From contig JAFUAB010000046.1 of the NCBI GenBank assembly GCA_017460885.1, forward strand, positions 1 through 64,000: DNA of 64,000 nt, in the 5' to 3' direction. The position numbers and the translations under genes are program-made. The notes below the pieces were generated by a model. The model worked only from the letters and a program-made list of their open reading frames with translations, was not told the origin of the DNA and did no database searches. Within the stretch, counting starts at the first letter, position 1. The number at the start of each line of letters is the position of its first letter. Source of the stretch: Lachnospiraceae bacterium. Lineage in GTDB: Bacteria; Bacillota; Clostridia; Lachnospirales; Lachnospiraceae. Shown one piece after another: positions 18,021 through 27,793 of this stretch.

Positions 18021-20683
18021 TGCAGATTAACAGAGGCAGAGACAGATTAATTGATATAGAATACCTGAGCCAGCTGCAGGACAGCTTTTCGTCCGTGGCA
18101 GGCGTGTATTCCTATTGCCTTGATTCCGCAGGCGTACCGGTGACTGAGATCAGCGGTCCTAAGGACGAGGTTGAGAGGCTGGTCAATTATATCCCGGCCG
18201 AGACAGTTGCCGATGTTTTTTACAGATTGACACAGAGTTCACTGGAGGATCAGGTTATTGAGGATACCTCGGCTCCCAATATCAAACTGGGAGTGACGAC
18301 TGCCAGAGTAAACGGACAGCCTCTTTTGACCTGGGTCGTGATCGGAGTGCTGGAGGATGCCGATGAAACGGTATCTGCAGATCCCGGAATGACCGGCTTT
18401 TCAAGGACACTTACATACGAGCGGATGCAGGATGCATTGGATCTGATCAGGGAAACTACCGTGTATCAGGTGGGAGCTCGTATTTCCGCAGTCAATGCCG
18501 AGGCGGAGAACAGGCGGAGCAGGTATTCGGAGGCTGAGCTTGAAGAGGCGCTGAAACGTTCTGAGGTCATGACCCAGATCGTACAGCTGATGGGCAGGGA
18601 TGAGATCGCGGAGTCCCTTTCCTCCGCGGCGCTTAAGCTGATCGGCGAGTATCTGCATTTGAGCAGCGCTCACATTTATATAACCAATATGCAGGATAAC
18701 GGATTGATCGATATTCTGGCAGGATGGTATGTCCCCGGAGTTGTTCCGAGATTTGAGAGAAGCCGGGATCTTCCACGCTTTTCGTTCCTTTCCGGCAATA
18801 AATTACAGTCGATATCAACAGGCTCAAGCGTCATAAATCCCGACTGGGCACGTGAAATGTCTGAGCAGGATATCAAGGCCATGGTCATGGTGCCGATCAA
18901 GTCCTCCGACAGACCGGCCTATATGTATGCCTGTTATGACGAATGCAACGAAGAACGTTACTGGACGGTTGACGAGATCAATTTCCTTTCCGATGCGACG
19001 CGTATCATAGAGTCGATCATCGAGCGCAGGAGATACGAGATCAACATTGCCAGCTCTTTTGAAAGTGTCCGCAATTCCCTGGATAACGTCGGAACCTGTA
19101 TCTATGTCAGGGATCTGACCACGGGAGTCCTGCAGTTTACCAACAGGACGATGGTTGCGGCTTTTACTTCCGAGATCAAAGCCGATAAAGAGGAGAACAA
19201 GCCGCTGGTCAGCGTTTTTGAGTCGGCTATCCCGGAGGAAAGCGAGAGCGGATCGCTTGAGATATACTATGGTGAGCGTGACGCATATTACGAGCTGTAT
19301 TATGCAAGGGTAGTCTGGATGGGGCAGTCTACGTCCATTTTGTGTTCGATCCTGGATATAACCGAAAAGAAAAAGAATCAAAAGAGGATAGAGCAGCTTG
19401 CTTATACGGATTTCCTGACCGGACTGTTCAACCGTATGTGCTGTGAACGCGATCTGGCAAAATTTGTTGACAGCAGCGTTACGGATGGTACGAGAGGCTC
19501 CCTGCTATATCTGGATCTTGACGATTTTAAACATATCAACGACGGACTCGGACATCAGTACGGCGATATATTGCTTCAGTCCATCGCACACAGCTTTGCC
19601 CGGGTTTCAGGCGTGGAAAACACCTGTTACCGCATGGGCGGTGACGAGTTTGTCATCATAATTCCGCCCGAATCCTATCCTGATCTGGACAGGATCATTA
19701 CCGATATCAAGGCCATCTTTACGAGACCGTGGTTCCTCAAGGATGCGGATTATTACTGCACCATGAGTATGGGTGTGGTCACATTCCCCACTGAGGGCAC
19801 TCAGGTACAGGATCTGATCAAAAAGGCCGACATCACCATGTACGAAGCCAAAAAGAGCGGCAAGAACAAGGTTGCGGTCTACAACAGCGATATGGATTCC
19901 GAATCCAGCAGACGTCTTGATATGGAAAAGCATATGCGCGACGCTGCGAGCAGGGGCTATGAGGAATTTCTGGTTTATTTCCAGCCCATCATGGATATAC
20001 AGCTTGACGGCACTCCCTGTGTAGGCGCCGAGGCTCTGGTACGATGGGACAGTCCGGGACTTGGGTTTGTCTCGCCGGCTGATTTTATCCCTTTTGCAGA
20101 ATATCTCGGTCTGATCATACCTATCGGCGAGCATGTTCTCAAAAAAGCATGTATTGCCTGCAAGGCATGGAATGACAACGGTCATCCGAATTACAAGGTT
20201 AATGTGAATTTGAGCGTTGTTCAGCTGGTTCAGCCCGATATAGTGCAGATCGTACAGCGTGCCATCGACGAAAGCGGCATTAATCCGCACAACCTCACCC
20301 TGGAGGTTACGGAGAGTCTGGCTATCAACGATATGACCAAGATGAAGGAGGTGCTTGCCGCTATCAGAGGACTGGGCTGCAGGCTTGCCCTGGATGATTT
20401 CGGTACAGGTTATTCGTCGCTCAATCATATCAGGGAGCTTCCCATTGATGTTATCAAGGTGGATCAGAGCTTTATCAGGGAACTGGCAAGCGATTCTTAT
20501 TCACAGGCTTTTGTCAGATATATTGCGATGCTGGCCAAGATGATCGGCAAGTCGATCTGTGTCGAAGGTATAGAGACGGTCGAGCAGTTCGACGTGCTTT
20601 CCGATATGGATGTCCGTATGGTTCAGGGCTTCTATTTCAGCAGGCCGCTGCCGCAAGATCAGTTTGAGGAGAAATATTTATAA
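18020..20683 (+). CDS. GGDEF-EAL cyclic-di-GMP protein with N-terminal sensor domains
   Basis: This 887-residue cytoplasmic protein begins at ATG 18020, sharing the A of the guaB TGA. The order is a PocR-like ligand-binding region (about 10-150), a GAF-like domain (about 185-335), a PAS-like region (about 345-455), GGDEF with intact GGDEF near residue 540, and EAL from about 635. The EAL motifs are all present: EALVRW, the N of NVNLS, LEVTES, DDFGTGYSS, KVDQSFI and VEGIE, so phosphodiesterase activity is likely. No RxxD inhibitory site precedes GGDEF. Cyclase activity is also possible, as DFLTGLFNR and the DLDDFKHIND metal site are intact. Confidence 0.93.
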
Positions 20684-21393
20684 TGAAGAAGCAGAATCTG
20701 TATGACTATCTTTCAAGGAACACATATCCCGGACGGGGTGTATTGATGGGACTTTCAGCGGACGGAAGATTCGCTGTCAGCGCGTATTTCATAATGGGGC
20801 GGAGCGTGAACAGCCGTAACCGTGTATTCGTGGAAGACGGCGACGGTATCAGGACCGAAGCGCATGATCCGGCTCTTTTGTCCGACCCGAGCCTGATAAT
20901 CTATTCACCCGTCAGAGTGCTCGGCTCGGTCATGATAGTTACAAACGGTGATCAGACCGATACGATCTATGACGGTCTGACATCCGGAATGGATATGAAA
21001 ACAAGCCTTGAATCAAGGGAATTTGAGCCTGATGCGCCCAATTATACCCCCAGGATATCGGGCGTTATGAATGTGGCTGACGGTGGGCTTGGATTTGAGA
21101 TGTCTATTTTGAAGAGTAATTCCGATGCGTCCGGATGCGACAGATATACATATGTATACGATACTCCGGTTGCAGGAGAAGGCAGGATCATTCATACTTA
21201 TATCGGTGACGGGGATCCGCTGCCGAGCTTCGAGGGTGAGCCGGTCAGGGTTGAACTTAATGACGATATAGATGAAATGACAGAGAAGCTTTGGAATGCG
21301 TTGGATGATGACAACAAGGTTTCGCTGTTTGTGAGGTTTATCGATCTGACGGACGGAAGCTTTGAGACCCGGATCGTTAACGTGCATGAATGA
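20683..21393 (+). CDS. purO: IMP cyclohydrolase, archaeal-type (PurO family)
   Basis: PurO-type enzymes close the purine ring (FAICAR to IMP) and are unrelated to the N-terminal domain of bacterial PurH. The 236-residue protein has the family start with YPGRGVLMGLSADGRFAVSA, then YFIMGRSVNSRNRVF, the SLIIYSPVR segment and TNGDQTDTIYDGL. A beta-rich second half follows with TPRISGVMNVADG. It overlaps the GGDEF-EAL stop by one base and lies 87 bases before the AICAR transformylase gene. It replaces the cyclohydrolase half that the neighbour lacks. Confidence 0.85.
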   Translation: MKKQNLYDYLSRNTYPGRGVLMGLSADGRFAVSAYFIMGRSVNSRNRVFVEDGDGIRTEAHDPALLSDPSLIIYSPVRVLGSVMIVTNGDQTDTIYDGLTSGMDMKTSLESREFEPDAPNYTPRISGVMNVADGGLGFEMSILKSNSDASGCDRYTYVYDTPVAGEGRIIHTYIGDGDPLPSFEGEPVRVELNDDIDEMTEKLWNALDDDNKVSLFVRFIDLTDGSFETRIVNVHE

Positions 21394-21454
21394 TGTGTTG
21401 GCAGAACCGTCCCGACGACACATTTTGTGTTGGCAGAACCGTCCCGACGACACA
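21394..21454. repeat. 29-bp AGAACCGTCCC element, tandem pair (purO to AICAR transformylase)
   Basis: Units 21394-21422 and 21426-21454 are each 29 bp with left arm TGTGTTG, core GCAGAACCGTCCCGA and right arm CGACACA, separated by TTT. They lie immediately after the purO stop and 26 bases before the next start, so they are transcribed in the operon. Confidence 0.85.
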
Positions 21455-21480
21455 TTGACCATAGAAAGGTAACGTAAAAT

Positions 21481-22659
21481 ATGAACGAAATGGAATTGAA
21501 ATACGGGTGTAACCCCAATCAGAAGCCCTCGAGGGTATTTATGGAGGATGGCTCCGATCTGCCCGTGACCGTATTAAACGGCCGACCCGGGTACATCAAT
21601 CTGCTGGATGCTTTGAACGGCTGGCAGCTTGTCAGTGAGCTGAAGAAAGCAACCGGCCTTCCCGCCGCAACGAGCTTTAAGCATGTTTCTCCCGCGGGAG
21701 CCGCAGTGGGACAGCCGCTTTCGGATGTGGAGAGGCAGATATACTGGGTTAAGCCCGATGCCGAGCTGAGTCCGATGGCAAATGCCTATGCAAGGGCAAG
21801 GGGCGCGGACCGCATGAGTTCATTTGGCGATTTCATATCCCTTTCAGACGTGTGTGATCTGCCTACGGCCATGCTGATCAAGCCCGAGGTTTCCGACGGA
21901 GTCATAGCCCCCGGCTATACCGATGAAGCCCTTGAGATACTCAAGGCCAAGAAAAAGGGCAATTACTGTGTCCTTCAGATGGATGAGAGCTACAGACCCG
22001 CCCCGGTCGAACGTAAGCAGGTCTACGGAGTGACATTTGAACAGGGACGGAATGAGCTGGTGATCAATGACGAGCTCTTTTCCAATATAGTAACCGCTAA
22101 CAGGGAGATCACTGATCAGGCCCGTATAGATATGGCTGTCAGTATGATCACGCTGAAGTATACACAGTCCAATTCCGTATGCTATGTCAGGGACGGACAG
22201 GCCATCGGTATCGGAGCAGGACAGCAGTCCAGGATCCACTGCACCAGACTTGCGGGCAGCAAGGCAGATAACTGGTATCTGCGCCAGTCTCCGCAGGTAC
22301 TTGGTCTGCAGTTCGTGGATACCATAGGCAGAGCAGACCGCGACAATGCCATCGATCTGTATATCGGCGACGAATATATGGATGTCCTGGCCGACGGTGC
22401 TTGGCAGAGAACCTTTAAGGTGCGTCCCGACGTCTTTACTTTAGAGGAAAAGAGAGAGTGGCTGAACGGATTGACGGATGTAACGCTTGGATCAGATGCA
22501 TTTTTCCCTTTCGGAGACAATGTGGAAAGAGCGCATAAGAGCGGCGTTAAGTATATAGCACAGCCCGGCGGCTCCGTAAGGGATGACAATGTTATCGCCA
22601 CGGCCGATAAGTACGGCATGGTGATGTGCTTTACGGGCATCAGGCTTTTCCATCATTAA
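21481..22659 (+). CDS. Stand-alone AICAR transformylase
   Basis: This enzyme formylates AICAR using 10-formyl-tetrahydrofolate, the step before IMP cyclisation. The 392-residue protein matches only the C-terminal half of PurH: KYGCNPNQKPS at the start, the catalytic Lys-His of TSFKHVSPAGAAVG, AYARARGADRMSSFGDF and the IGIGAGQQSRIHCTRLAG block. The N-terminal MGS-like cyclohydrolase domain is absent and is supplied by PurO upstream. This split layout is known in several Clostridia. It forms, with guaB and purO, a short purine cluster interrupted by the cyclic-di-GMP gene. Confidence 0.93.
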   Translation: MNEMELKYGCNPNQKPSRVFMEDGSDLPVTVLNGRPGYINLLDALNGWQLVSELKKATGLPAATSFKHVSPAGAAVGQPLSDVERQIYWVKPDAELSPMANAYARARGADRMSSFGDFISLSDVCDLPTAMLIKPEVSDGVIAPGYTDEALEILKAKKKGNYCVLQMDESYRPAPVERKQVYGVTFEQGRNELVINDELFSNIVTANREITDQARIDMAVSMITLKYTQSNSVCYVRDGQAIGIGAGQQSRIHCTRLAGSKADNWYLRQSPQVLGLQFVDTIGRADRDNAIDLYIGDEYMDVLADGAWQRTFKVRPDVFTLEEKREWLNGLTDVTLGSDAFFPFGDNVERAHKSGVKYIAQPGGSVRDDNVIATADKYGMVMCFTGIRLFHH

Positions 22660-22722
22660 ATATCAGCTGTGATACAACCGGATATGGCCGGCCGATCACG
22701 GCAAAAGAACAGAGGTATAAAA

Positions 22723-24441
22723 ATGGCTGAAAACACAAATGAACCTGTAATCGAGGCGGAGGGCTCAAAAGACTCCGCTGACTCCAGAAATTTTATCGAG
22801 CGGATCATCGACGAGGACCTGAAGGACGGTGTCTATGATCATGTCATGACCCGTTTCCCCCCCGAACCCAACGGCTATCTGCATATCGGACACGCCAAGA
22901 GCATTCTTCTGAACTATGGTCTGGCACAGCAGTACGGCGGTAAATTCAATCTGAGATTTGATGATACGAATCCCACCAAGGAAAAAAATGAATTTGTCGA
23001 GTCGATCAAGGCAGACGTAAAATGGCTCGGAGCAGATTTCGAAGACAGGCTTTTCTTTGCTTCCGACTATTTTGACAAAATGTATGATGCGGCGATCACA
23101 CTTATCAAGGCCGGCAAGGCTTATGTTTCCGAGCTTACCGCCGATGAGATAAGGGAATACCGCGGTACCCTGACCGAGCCCGGACGTGATGATCCTTCGA
23201 GAGAAAGACCGGTGGAGGAGAACCTTCGTCTTTTTGAAGAAATGAAGGAAGGTAAATACGAGGACGGTACCAAGACTCTGCGTGCTAAGATCGATATGGC
23301 CAGTCCCAACATGAATATGAGAGATCCCGTTATCTACAGGGTAGCCCATATGACTCACCACAATACCGGGGATAAATGGTGTATATATCCGATGTATGAC
23401 TTTGCGCATCCTATTGAGGATGCCATCGAGGGTATCACCGACTCGATCTGTACTCTGGAATTTGAGGATCACAGGCCGCTTTATGACTGGGTTCTGATCG
23501 AGGCGGGCTTTAAATCCGAGCCCAGGCAGGCTCCGCGTCAGATAGAATTTGCCAAGATGTACCTGACCAACGTGGTCACAGGTAAAAGATATATCAAAAA
23601 GCTTGTGGAAGAGGGCATAGTTGACGGATGGGATGATCCGAGACTCGTGTCCATTGCAGCTCTGCGCCGCCGCGGCTTTACTCCCGGATCCATTAAGAAA
23701 TTCGTGGATCTCTGCGGTGTTTCCAAGGCTAATGCGTCGGCTGAGTATTCGATGCTGGAGTATTGCATCCGCGAAGACCTGAAGGTTTCACGTCCCCGTG
23801 TGATGGCTGTCCTCGATCCCGTTAAGCTGATCATTGACAATTATCCCGAGGGACAGACCGAGGAGCTTGATGTTGCCAACAATCTGGAAAACGAAAGCCT
23901 CGGCTCACGTAAGGTTCCTTTCAGCAGAGAACTGTACATAGACAGAGATGATTTTATGGAGGAGCCTCCGAAGAAGTATTTCAGGCTTTTTCCGGGAAAT
24001 GAAGTAAGACTGATGCATGCTTATTTTGTAACATGCGTTTCTTATGAAAAGGATGAATCGGGCAAAGTGACCTGTATTCATTGTACGTACGATCCGGAGA
24101 CCAGAGGCGGTGATTCGCCGGACGGTCGTAAGGTAAAGGGAACCATTCACTGGGTAAATGCTCCGACAGCCCTCAGAGCCAAAGTCAGACTGTATGAAAA
24201 CATAATCGATGAGGAAAAGGGAGTTTACAACGAGGATGGCAGTCTCAATCTCAACCCGAATTCACTGACGGAGCTTGAGGACTGCTGCCTGGAGCCTTCA
24301 CTGGCTTCTGCAAAGGCATACGACAGCTTCCAGTTTGTCAGACAGGGATTCTTTACGGTTGATTACAAGGATTCCAAAGAGGGAGCGCCTGTGTTTAACA
24401 GGATCGTTTCTCTGAAGAGCTCTTTTGTGTTGCCGAAATAA
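22723..24441 (+). CDS. glnS: Glutaminyl-tRNA synthetase
   Basis: GlnRS charges tRNA-Gln directly. The 572-residue class I enzyme shows [17 protein letters not shown] (HIGH motif), the substrate loop [15 protein letters not shown], and [17 protein letters not shown]. At the KMSKS position the sequence reads [10 protein letters not shown] rather than MSKRK, as in other clostridial GlnRS that I recall. The start at ATG 22723 follows AGAGGTA; the longer frame from 22669 lacks a ribosome site. Its presence beside gatCAB in the same window argues that GatCAB is needed mainly for asparagine. Confidence 0.95.
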   Translation: MAENTNEPVIEAEGSKDSADSRNFIERIIDEDLKDGVYDHVMTRFPPEPNGYLHIGHAKSILLNYGLAQQYGGKFNLRFDDTNPTKEKNEFVESIKADVKWLGADFEDRLFFASDYFDKMYDAAITLIKAGKAYVSELTADEIREYRGTLTEPGRDDPSRERPVEENLRLFEEMKEGKYEDGTKTLRAKIDMASPNMNMRDPVIYRVAHMTHHNTGDKWCIYPMYDFAHPIEDAIEGITDSICTLEFEDHRPLYDWVLIEAGFKSEPRQAPRQIEFAKMYLTNVVTGKRYIKKLVEEGIVDGWDDPRLVSIAALRRRGFTPGSIKKFVDLCGVSKANASAEYSMLEYCIREDLKVSRPRVMAVLDPVKLIIDNYPEGQTEELDVANNLENESLGSRKVPFSRELYIDRDDFMEEPPKKYFRLFPGNEVRLMHAYFVTCVSYEKDESGKVTCIHCTYDPETRGGDSPDGRKVKGTIHWVNAPTALRAKVRLYENIIDEEKGVYNEDGSLNLNPNSLTELEDCCLEPSLASAKAYDSFQFVRQGFFTVDYKDSKEGAPVFNRIVSLKSSFVLPK

Positions 24442-24457
24442 GGAAATTTGATATAAT
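24430..24457 (+). promoter_or_regulatory. Putative promoter for the DUF2225 gene
   Basis: TTGCCG (24430-24435) and TATAAT (24452-24457) are separated by 16 bp at the end of glnS. A transcript from here would begin inside the 26-bp palindrome at 24458-24483. Confidence 0.45.
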
Positions 24458-24483
24458 TATAGTAAACGAATTCGTTGACTATA
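24458..24483. repeat. Short palindromic form of the TATAGT(C/A)AACGAAT element
   Basis: The 26 bases consist of TATAGTAAACGAAT joined to ATTCGTTGACTATA, sharing the central AATT, i.e. one right-type and one left-type terminus of the element at 57481-57582 fused with no interior. The two halves differ from perfect symmetry by one base pair. Confidence 0.75.
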
Positions 24484-24539
24484 TGTCTTGAAAGCATTTG
24501 TGCTTGTGAAGGCAATGTCAGGATTGGAGATTTTTTGAA

Positions 24540-25442
24540 ATGGGTTTATTATCGGGCTTAGGTAAATTGGGACTTGGCGGACTCGACAGTATGAAGCTTT
24601 ACGAGGATCCGGATCTGGAAGCGGAAGCTGAGAGTGCGGCTCAGGAAGAGGCAGAACCGGAGGTTCCCAAGGTAAGGGAAGAGGATTTCCTCTTGAAGAA
24701 GAGCTGCAAATGTCCCGCGTGTGACAGGGATTTCAAGACTCTGGCGGTAAGAGCGGGCAAAGCCAAGCTGATCGGTACCGACAGGGATCTTCGGCCTCAG
24801 TATGATGGGATCGAGCCTCTTAAATATGACGTGACGATGTGTCCTTATTGCGGTTGTGCTTCGCTTTCCAGAAACTGGGGAAGTCTGACAGACAATCAGC
24901 GCAGGACCATTAAAAAGGAGATTGCGCAGAATTTCCGTCCCGTTGAGGCTGACAAGGATACCTATACATATGATGAAGCTGTCAACCGATATCAGATGGC
25001 ACTGGCCAATGCCATCGTAAAGCAGGCCAAGAACTCCGAGAAGGCATATATATGTCTGAAGGCGGGCTGGCTGCTCAGAAGCAAATGGATGTCACTGGAT
25101 CATTCCGATCCGAACTATAATGTGGAAGTGGCAGAGACCATGAGCCTGGAGAGAGAATTCCTGGAAAATGCACTTGAGGGTCTCGTCAATGCAAGGGCTA
25201 CCGAGAATCCCCCGATCTGCGGTATGGATGATATGACAGTAGATTATCTGATCGCGGCACTTTCCGTCAGATTTGAAAAATATGATCAGGCCGCAAGGCT
25301 GGTTGCCAAGCTGTTAGGCTCCAAGGCTATCAATTCCAGGATGAAAGAAAAGGCCCTGGATCTCAAAGATGAGATACTCAAGGCCAGATCCAAGCCGGGA
25401 CAACCCCAGCTAAATGAACTTCCGGTTGGTCAGGCGGAGTGA
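24540..25442 (+). CDS. DUF2225 family cysteine-rich protein
   Basis: This 300-residue soluble protein has an acidic linker after a short Gly/Leu-rich start, then the DUF2225 zinc-ribbon-like region. CKCPACDRDF (about residue 57) and MCPYCGCASL (about residue 101) give two CxxC pairs likely to bind zinc. The remainder is helical and TPR-like (NRYQMALANAIVKQAKNSEK, ALSVRFEKYDQAARLVAKLL). Function is unknown; family members are common in Clostridia. It is convergent with the repeat protein ending at 25446, with three bases between them. Confidence 0.88.
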   Translation: MGLLSGLGKLGLGGLDSMKLYEDPDLEAEAESAAQEEAEPEVPKVREEDFLLKKSCKCPACDRDFKTLAVRAGKAKLIGTDRDLRPQYDGIEPLKYDVTMCPYCGCASLSRNWGSLTDNQRRTIKKEIAQNFRPVEADKDTYTYDEAVNRYQMALANAIVKQAKNSEKAYICLKAGWLLRSKWMSLDHSDPNYNVEVAETMSLEREFLENALEGLVNARATENPPICGMDDMTVDYLIAALSVRFEKYDQAARLVAKLLGSKAINSRMKEKALDLKDEILKARSKPGQPQLNELPVGQAE

Positions 25443-25445
25443 TGA

Positions 25446-26189
25446 TCACTCCTCGTCATTAAAGAAGTTTTCGCTTTCCGTGCTGCCGGCAGCCCTGTTG
25501 CCGGCGGCATTTATTTTGGGCGCATTCAGAAGTTCAAATCCGGATGCAGCATCCGAAACGGCTTCCTGTACGGATTCGCTTACATGAGCTGTAGCTTCTG
25601 CAGCGGCTTCACTTACCATCTCGTTGGCTTCAGCGACAGTCTCGGCTGCTTCAGCGATGGTTTCTTTAACGGGTTCGGCTGCATCTGCGGCTTTGGATAC
25701 GGTTTCTGTGACAGCTTCCTTAACCGGAGCTGCGGCTTCAGTTGCGGCTTCACTTACCGGCTCGTTGGCCTTTGCGACAGTCTCGGCTGCTTCAGCGATG
25801 GTTTCTTTAACGGGTTCGGCTGCATCTGCGGTCTTGGATACGGCCTCCGTGACAGCTTCCTTAACCGGAGCTGTCGCCTCTGCAGCTGCTTCCTTTGCGG
25901 CCTTTTTTGCTTCGGCTGCTCTCCTCGAAATGGATCTGACGGATTTCTCGGGTTTATCTCCCCTGGATGATTTTTCGGGTGGATTTACCGGACCCTCCAC
26001 ATCGCAGATATCCACATATGTACGTTCCTTCCCGAAACGTTCTGCAGCATCGGCACTGACCTTGTCGCGAAGATTTCTGGCGGAATTCTCATCTATCACG
26101 CCTTCCTTTCTGAGAAAAAGGTATGAGCCGACTGCCGCTCCTGCCAATATACTGCTGGTAAGTAATGCCTTTCCGAGTCCTTTTGCCAT
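25446..26189 (-). CDS. Membrane-anchored Ala/Glu/Val-rich repeat protein
   Basis: The 247-residue protein starts MAKGLGKALLTSSILAGAAV, giving one N-terminal membrane helix, then a charged region and a long low-complexity helix of Ala, Glu, Val and Lys. A 47-residue unit (APVKEAVTE...ADAAEPVKETIAEAAETVA...NE.VSEAA.EA) occurs twice and is a 141-bp direct repeat in the DNA. The heptad-like and 11-residue periodicity resembles apolipoprotein, perilipin or LEA-type amphipathic helices. It lies 25 bases after the TetR gene on the same strand, so it is probably regulated by it. Function unknown. Confidence 0.75.
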   Translation of the reverse strand: MAKGLGKALLTSSILAGAAVGSYLFLRKEGVIDENSARNLRDKVSADAAERFGKERTYVDICDVEGPVNPPEKSSRGDKPEKSVRSISRRAAEAKKAAKEAAAEATAPVKEAVTEAVSKTADAAEPVKETIAEAAETVAKANEPVSEAATEAAAPVKEAVTETVSKAADAAEPVKETIAEAAETVAEANEMVSEAAAEATAHVSESVQEAVSDAASGFELLNAPKINAAGNRAAGSTESENFFNDEE

Positions 26190-26214
26190 GATTAACTCCT
26201 TTCAGATCACAGAA

Positions 26215-26814
26215 TTAATAACAAACGTTTTGTAATAAATTGATATATTTGATGCCTTCTTTGTAGTAATGGTCGGGGTTGAAACTGACACGATGCAGCT
26301 GATCGGCCATAATTGAACCGAGTGTAGCCTGCAGCATGCTGTTGACCAGAGAAGGATCCACATCTTTTTTAAATCTTGAAGCATCGACCTGATTTAAAAA
26401 ACCATCGTAGATCGACTGCAGCTCGTCACGCAGGTCCGAAGTGATCTCGACTGCCATTTCGTCGTCTTCGGTACTGCTTCTGTCTATAAACATCTGAAGA
26501 TAGGGATAGCTCTTGAGAACGTTCTTTTTGGCCTGTTCCTGAGCTCTGATGATATTGAAATAATCGGTCTCGGAGTCGGAGACAGCGCTTTTGAGTTCCA
26601 GTGTCAGAAATCTCATGCAATAGTCATACAGGAATTCATAGAGTCTGATCTTGGAACCGAAATAGTGGAAAAGAAGCCCCTTGCTGATGCCGGCCTCCTT
26701 TACGATATCGTCGGTCGAACAGTGCTTATAGCCGTTTTCCGCAAATATCTTAAGGGCAGCGTTGATCATACGGTCCTGCTTTTCCTTTTTCAGGTCAAAA
26801 AATTTTTCATTCAT
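26215..26814 (-). CDS. TetR/AcrR family transcriptional regulator
   Basis: This 199-residue protein has the TetR N-terminal DNA-binding domain: RMINAALKIFAENGYKHCST, then the helix-turn-helix DDIVKEAGISKGLLFHYFGS and KIRLYEFLYDY. The C-terminal ligand domain is helical and does not identify a ligand. It is the first gene of a two-gene minus-strand unit with the Ala-rich membrane-anchored protein. TetR regulators often control the gene directly downstream; no clear palindromic operator was identified upstream of 26814. Confidence 0.92.
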   Translation of the reverse strand: MNEKFFDLKKEKQDRMINAALKIFAENGYKHCSTDDIVKEAGISKGLLFHYFGSKIRLYEFLYDYCMRFLTLELKSAVSDSETDYFNIIRAQEQAKKNVLKSYPYLQMFIDRSSTEDDEMAVEITSDLRDELQSIYDGFLNQVDASRFKKDVDPSLVNSMLQATLGSIMADQLHRVSFNPDHYYKEGIKYINLLQNVCY

Positions 26815-26919
26815 ACCTTTACCCCATACATTGACTAAATCGGTCGCTTTCCACTATAGCATAGTAAAATCCGCTCTTCAAGAGGGATTTTTCGGCCTGA
26901 TCCGGAGCTATACAAGATG

Positions 26920-26948
26920 TTGTGTTTCGCATCGAATCGGGGTACAAT
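26920..26948 (+). promoter_or_regulatory. Promoter for the DUF6062 gene
   Basis: TTGTGT (26920-26925) and TACAAT (26943-26948) have a 17-bp spacer. The leader to ATG 26993 is about 38 bases and contains GGAGAAG as ribosome site. Confidence 0.6.
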
Positions 26949-26992
26949 TGTGATAAATATTTTGGGTCACGGGGACGGATAGGAGAAGCAAA

Positions 26993-27757
26993 ATGGCAAA
27001 AGAAAAATTGTATACCATACCTTTGAATGACGCTGTCAATGCGCAGGATGAATGCCCGTTCTGCTATATCGAGCGTCGTCTGGAGCAGGATCTCATGGAT
27101 TTTGTGCTGGGCAGCGGCAGCTCGTATATGGAAGCCGATATCAGGGATATGACTGACCGCGCGGGATTCTGCAGGACTCATTTCAAAAAGATGTTTGATT
27201 ACGGCAATACGCTTGGCAATGCCTGGATCCTCAAAACACACTATATGAGGACGATCGGTGAGATGAAAAAGGAGTTTGGGTCCTACGCTCCCGCTAAGCT
27301 GTCTCTCAAGGATCGGTTCAAAAAACCGGAAGGCAGGACAAACTCAGTGAGTGCCTGGATAGCCGGACGTGAGAAAAGCTGCTATATCTGCAACAATTTT
27401 GAAAAGGAGTATGACAGATATCTGGATACCTTTATGACGATGTATGACCGGGATCCGGACTTCAGGGGAAGGATAATGTCGTCCAAGGGCTTCTGCCTGA
27501 GCCATTTCGGAGACCTCTGCGAATATGCGGAGCAGCATATGAAGGATTCGGACAAAAAGGACTTTTTTGCTGCGATGTTCAGGCTGATGGAGGAAAATAT
27601 GAACCGTCTAAGCGAGGATGTGAGCTGGATGGTTGAGAAGTTTGATTATCGGAATAAGGATGCCGATTGGAAGAATTCCAGGGATGCGATACAACGCGGC
27701 ATGCAGAAGCTGAAAGGGGGATATCCGGCGGATCCGGTGTATAAGCAGGCGAAATAA
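26993..27757 (+). CDS. DUF6062 family cysteine-rich protein
   Basis: The 254-residue soluble protein contains two copies of the same Cys/His arrangement. First are CPFCYIERRLEQDLMDF and GFCRTHFKKMFDYGNTLG (residues about 22-75); second are CYICNNFEKEYDRYLDTF and GFCLSHFGDLCEYAEQ (about 128-180). Each half could bind one metal ion through CxxC plus C-x2-H. This is the DUF6062 family of Clostridia, with no assigned function. It is monocistronic, read from the promoter at 26920, and is convergent with the GH13 gene. Confidence 0.82.
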   Translation: MAKEKLYTIPLNDAVNAQDECPFCYIERRLEQDLMDFVLGSGSSYMEADIRDMTDRAGFCRTHFKKMFDYGNTLGNAWILKTHYMRTIGEMKKEFGSYAPAKLSLKDRFKKPEGRTNSVSAWIAGREKSCYICNNFEKEYDRYLDTFMTMYDRDPDFRGRIMSSKGFCLSHFGDLCEYAEQHMKDSDKKDFFAAMFRLMEENMNRLSEDVSWMVEKFDYRNKDADWKNSRDAIQRGMQKLKGGYPADPVYKQAK

Positions 27758-27793
27758 CGCGTGTTTGATATCCCCCTCATCAAATATAGTCGG

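Noticed and set aside
22669-22723. N-terminal extension of GlnRS
   Set aside because: The extra 18 codons lack a ribosome site and coding character; AGAGGTA supports the ATG at 22723.
25584-26235. Long plus-strand ORFs opposite the Ala-rich repeat gene
   Set aside because: They are mirror frames of an Ala/Glu/Val repeat; the minus-strand frame has a ribosome site, a membrane anchor and a regulator gene upstream.
27758-27793. Terminator between the DUF6062 and GH13 genes
   Set aside because: TTTGAT/ATCAAA forms only a 6-bp AT-rich stem with no T-run; too weak to list.
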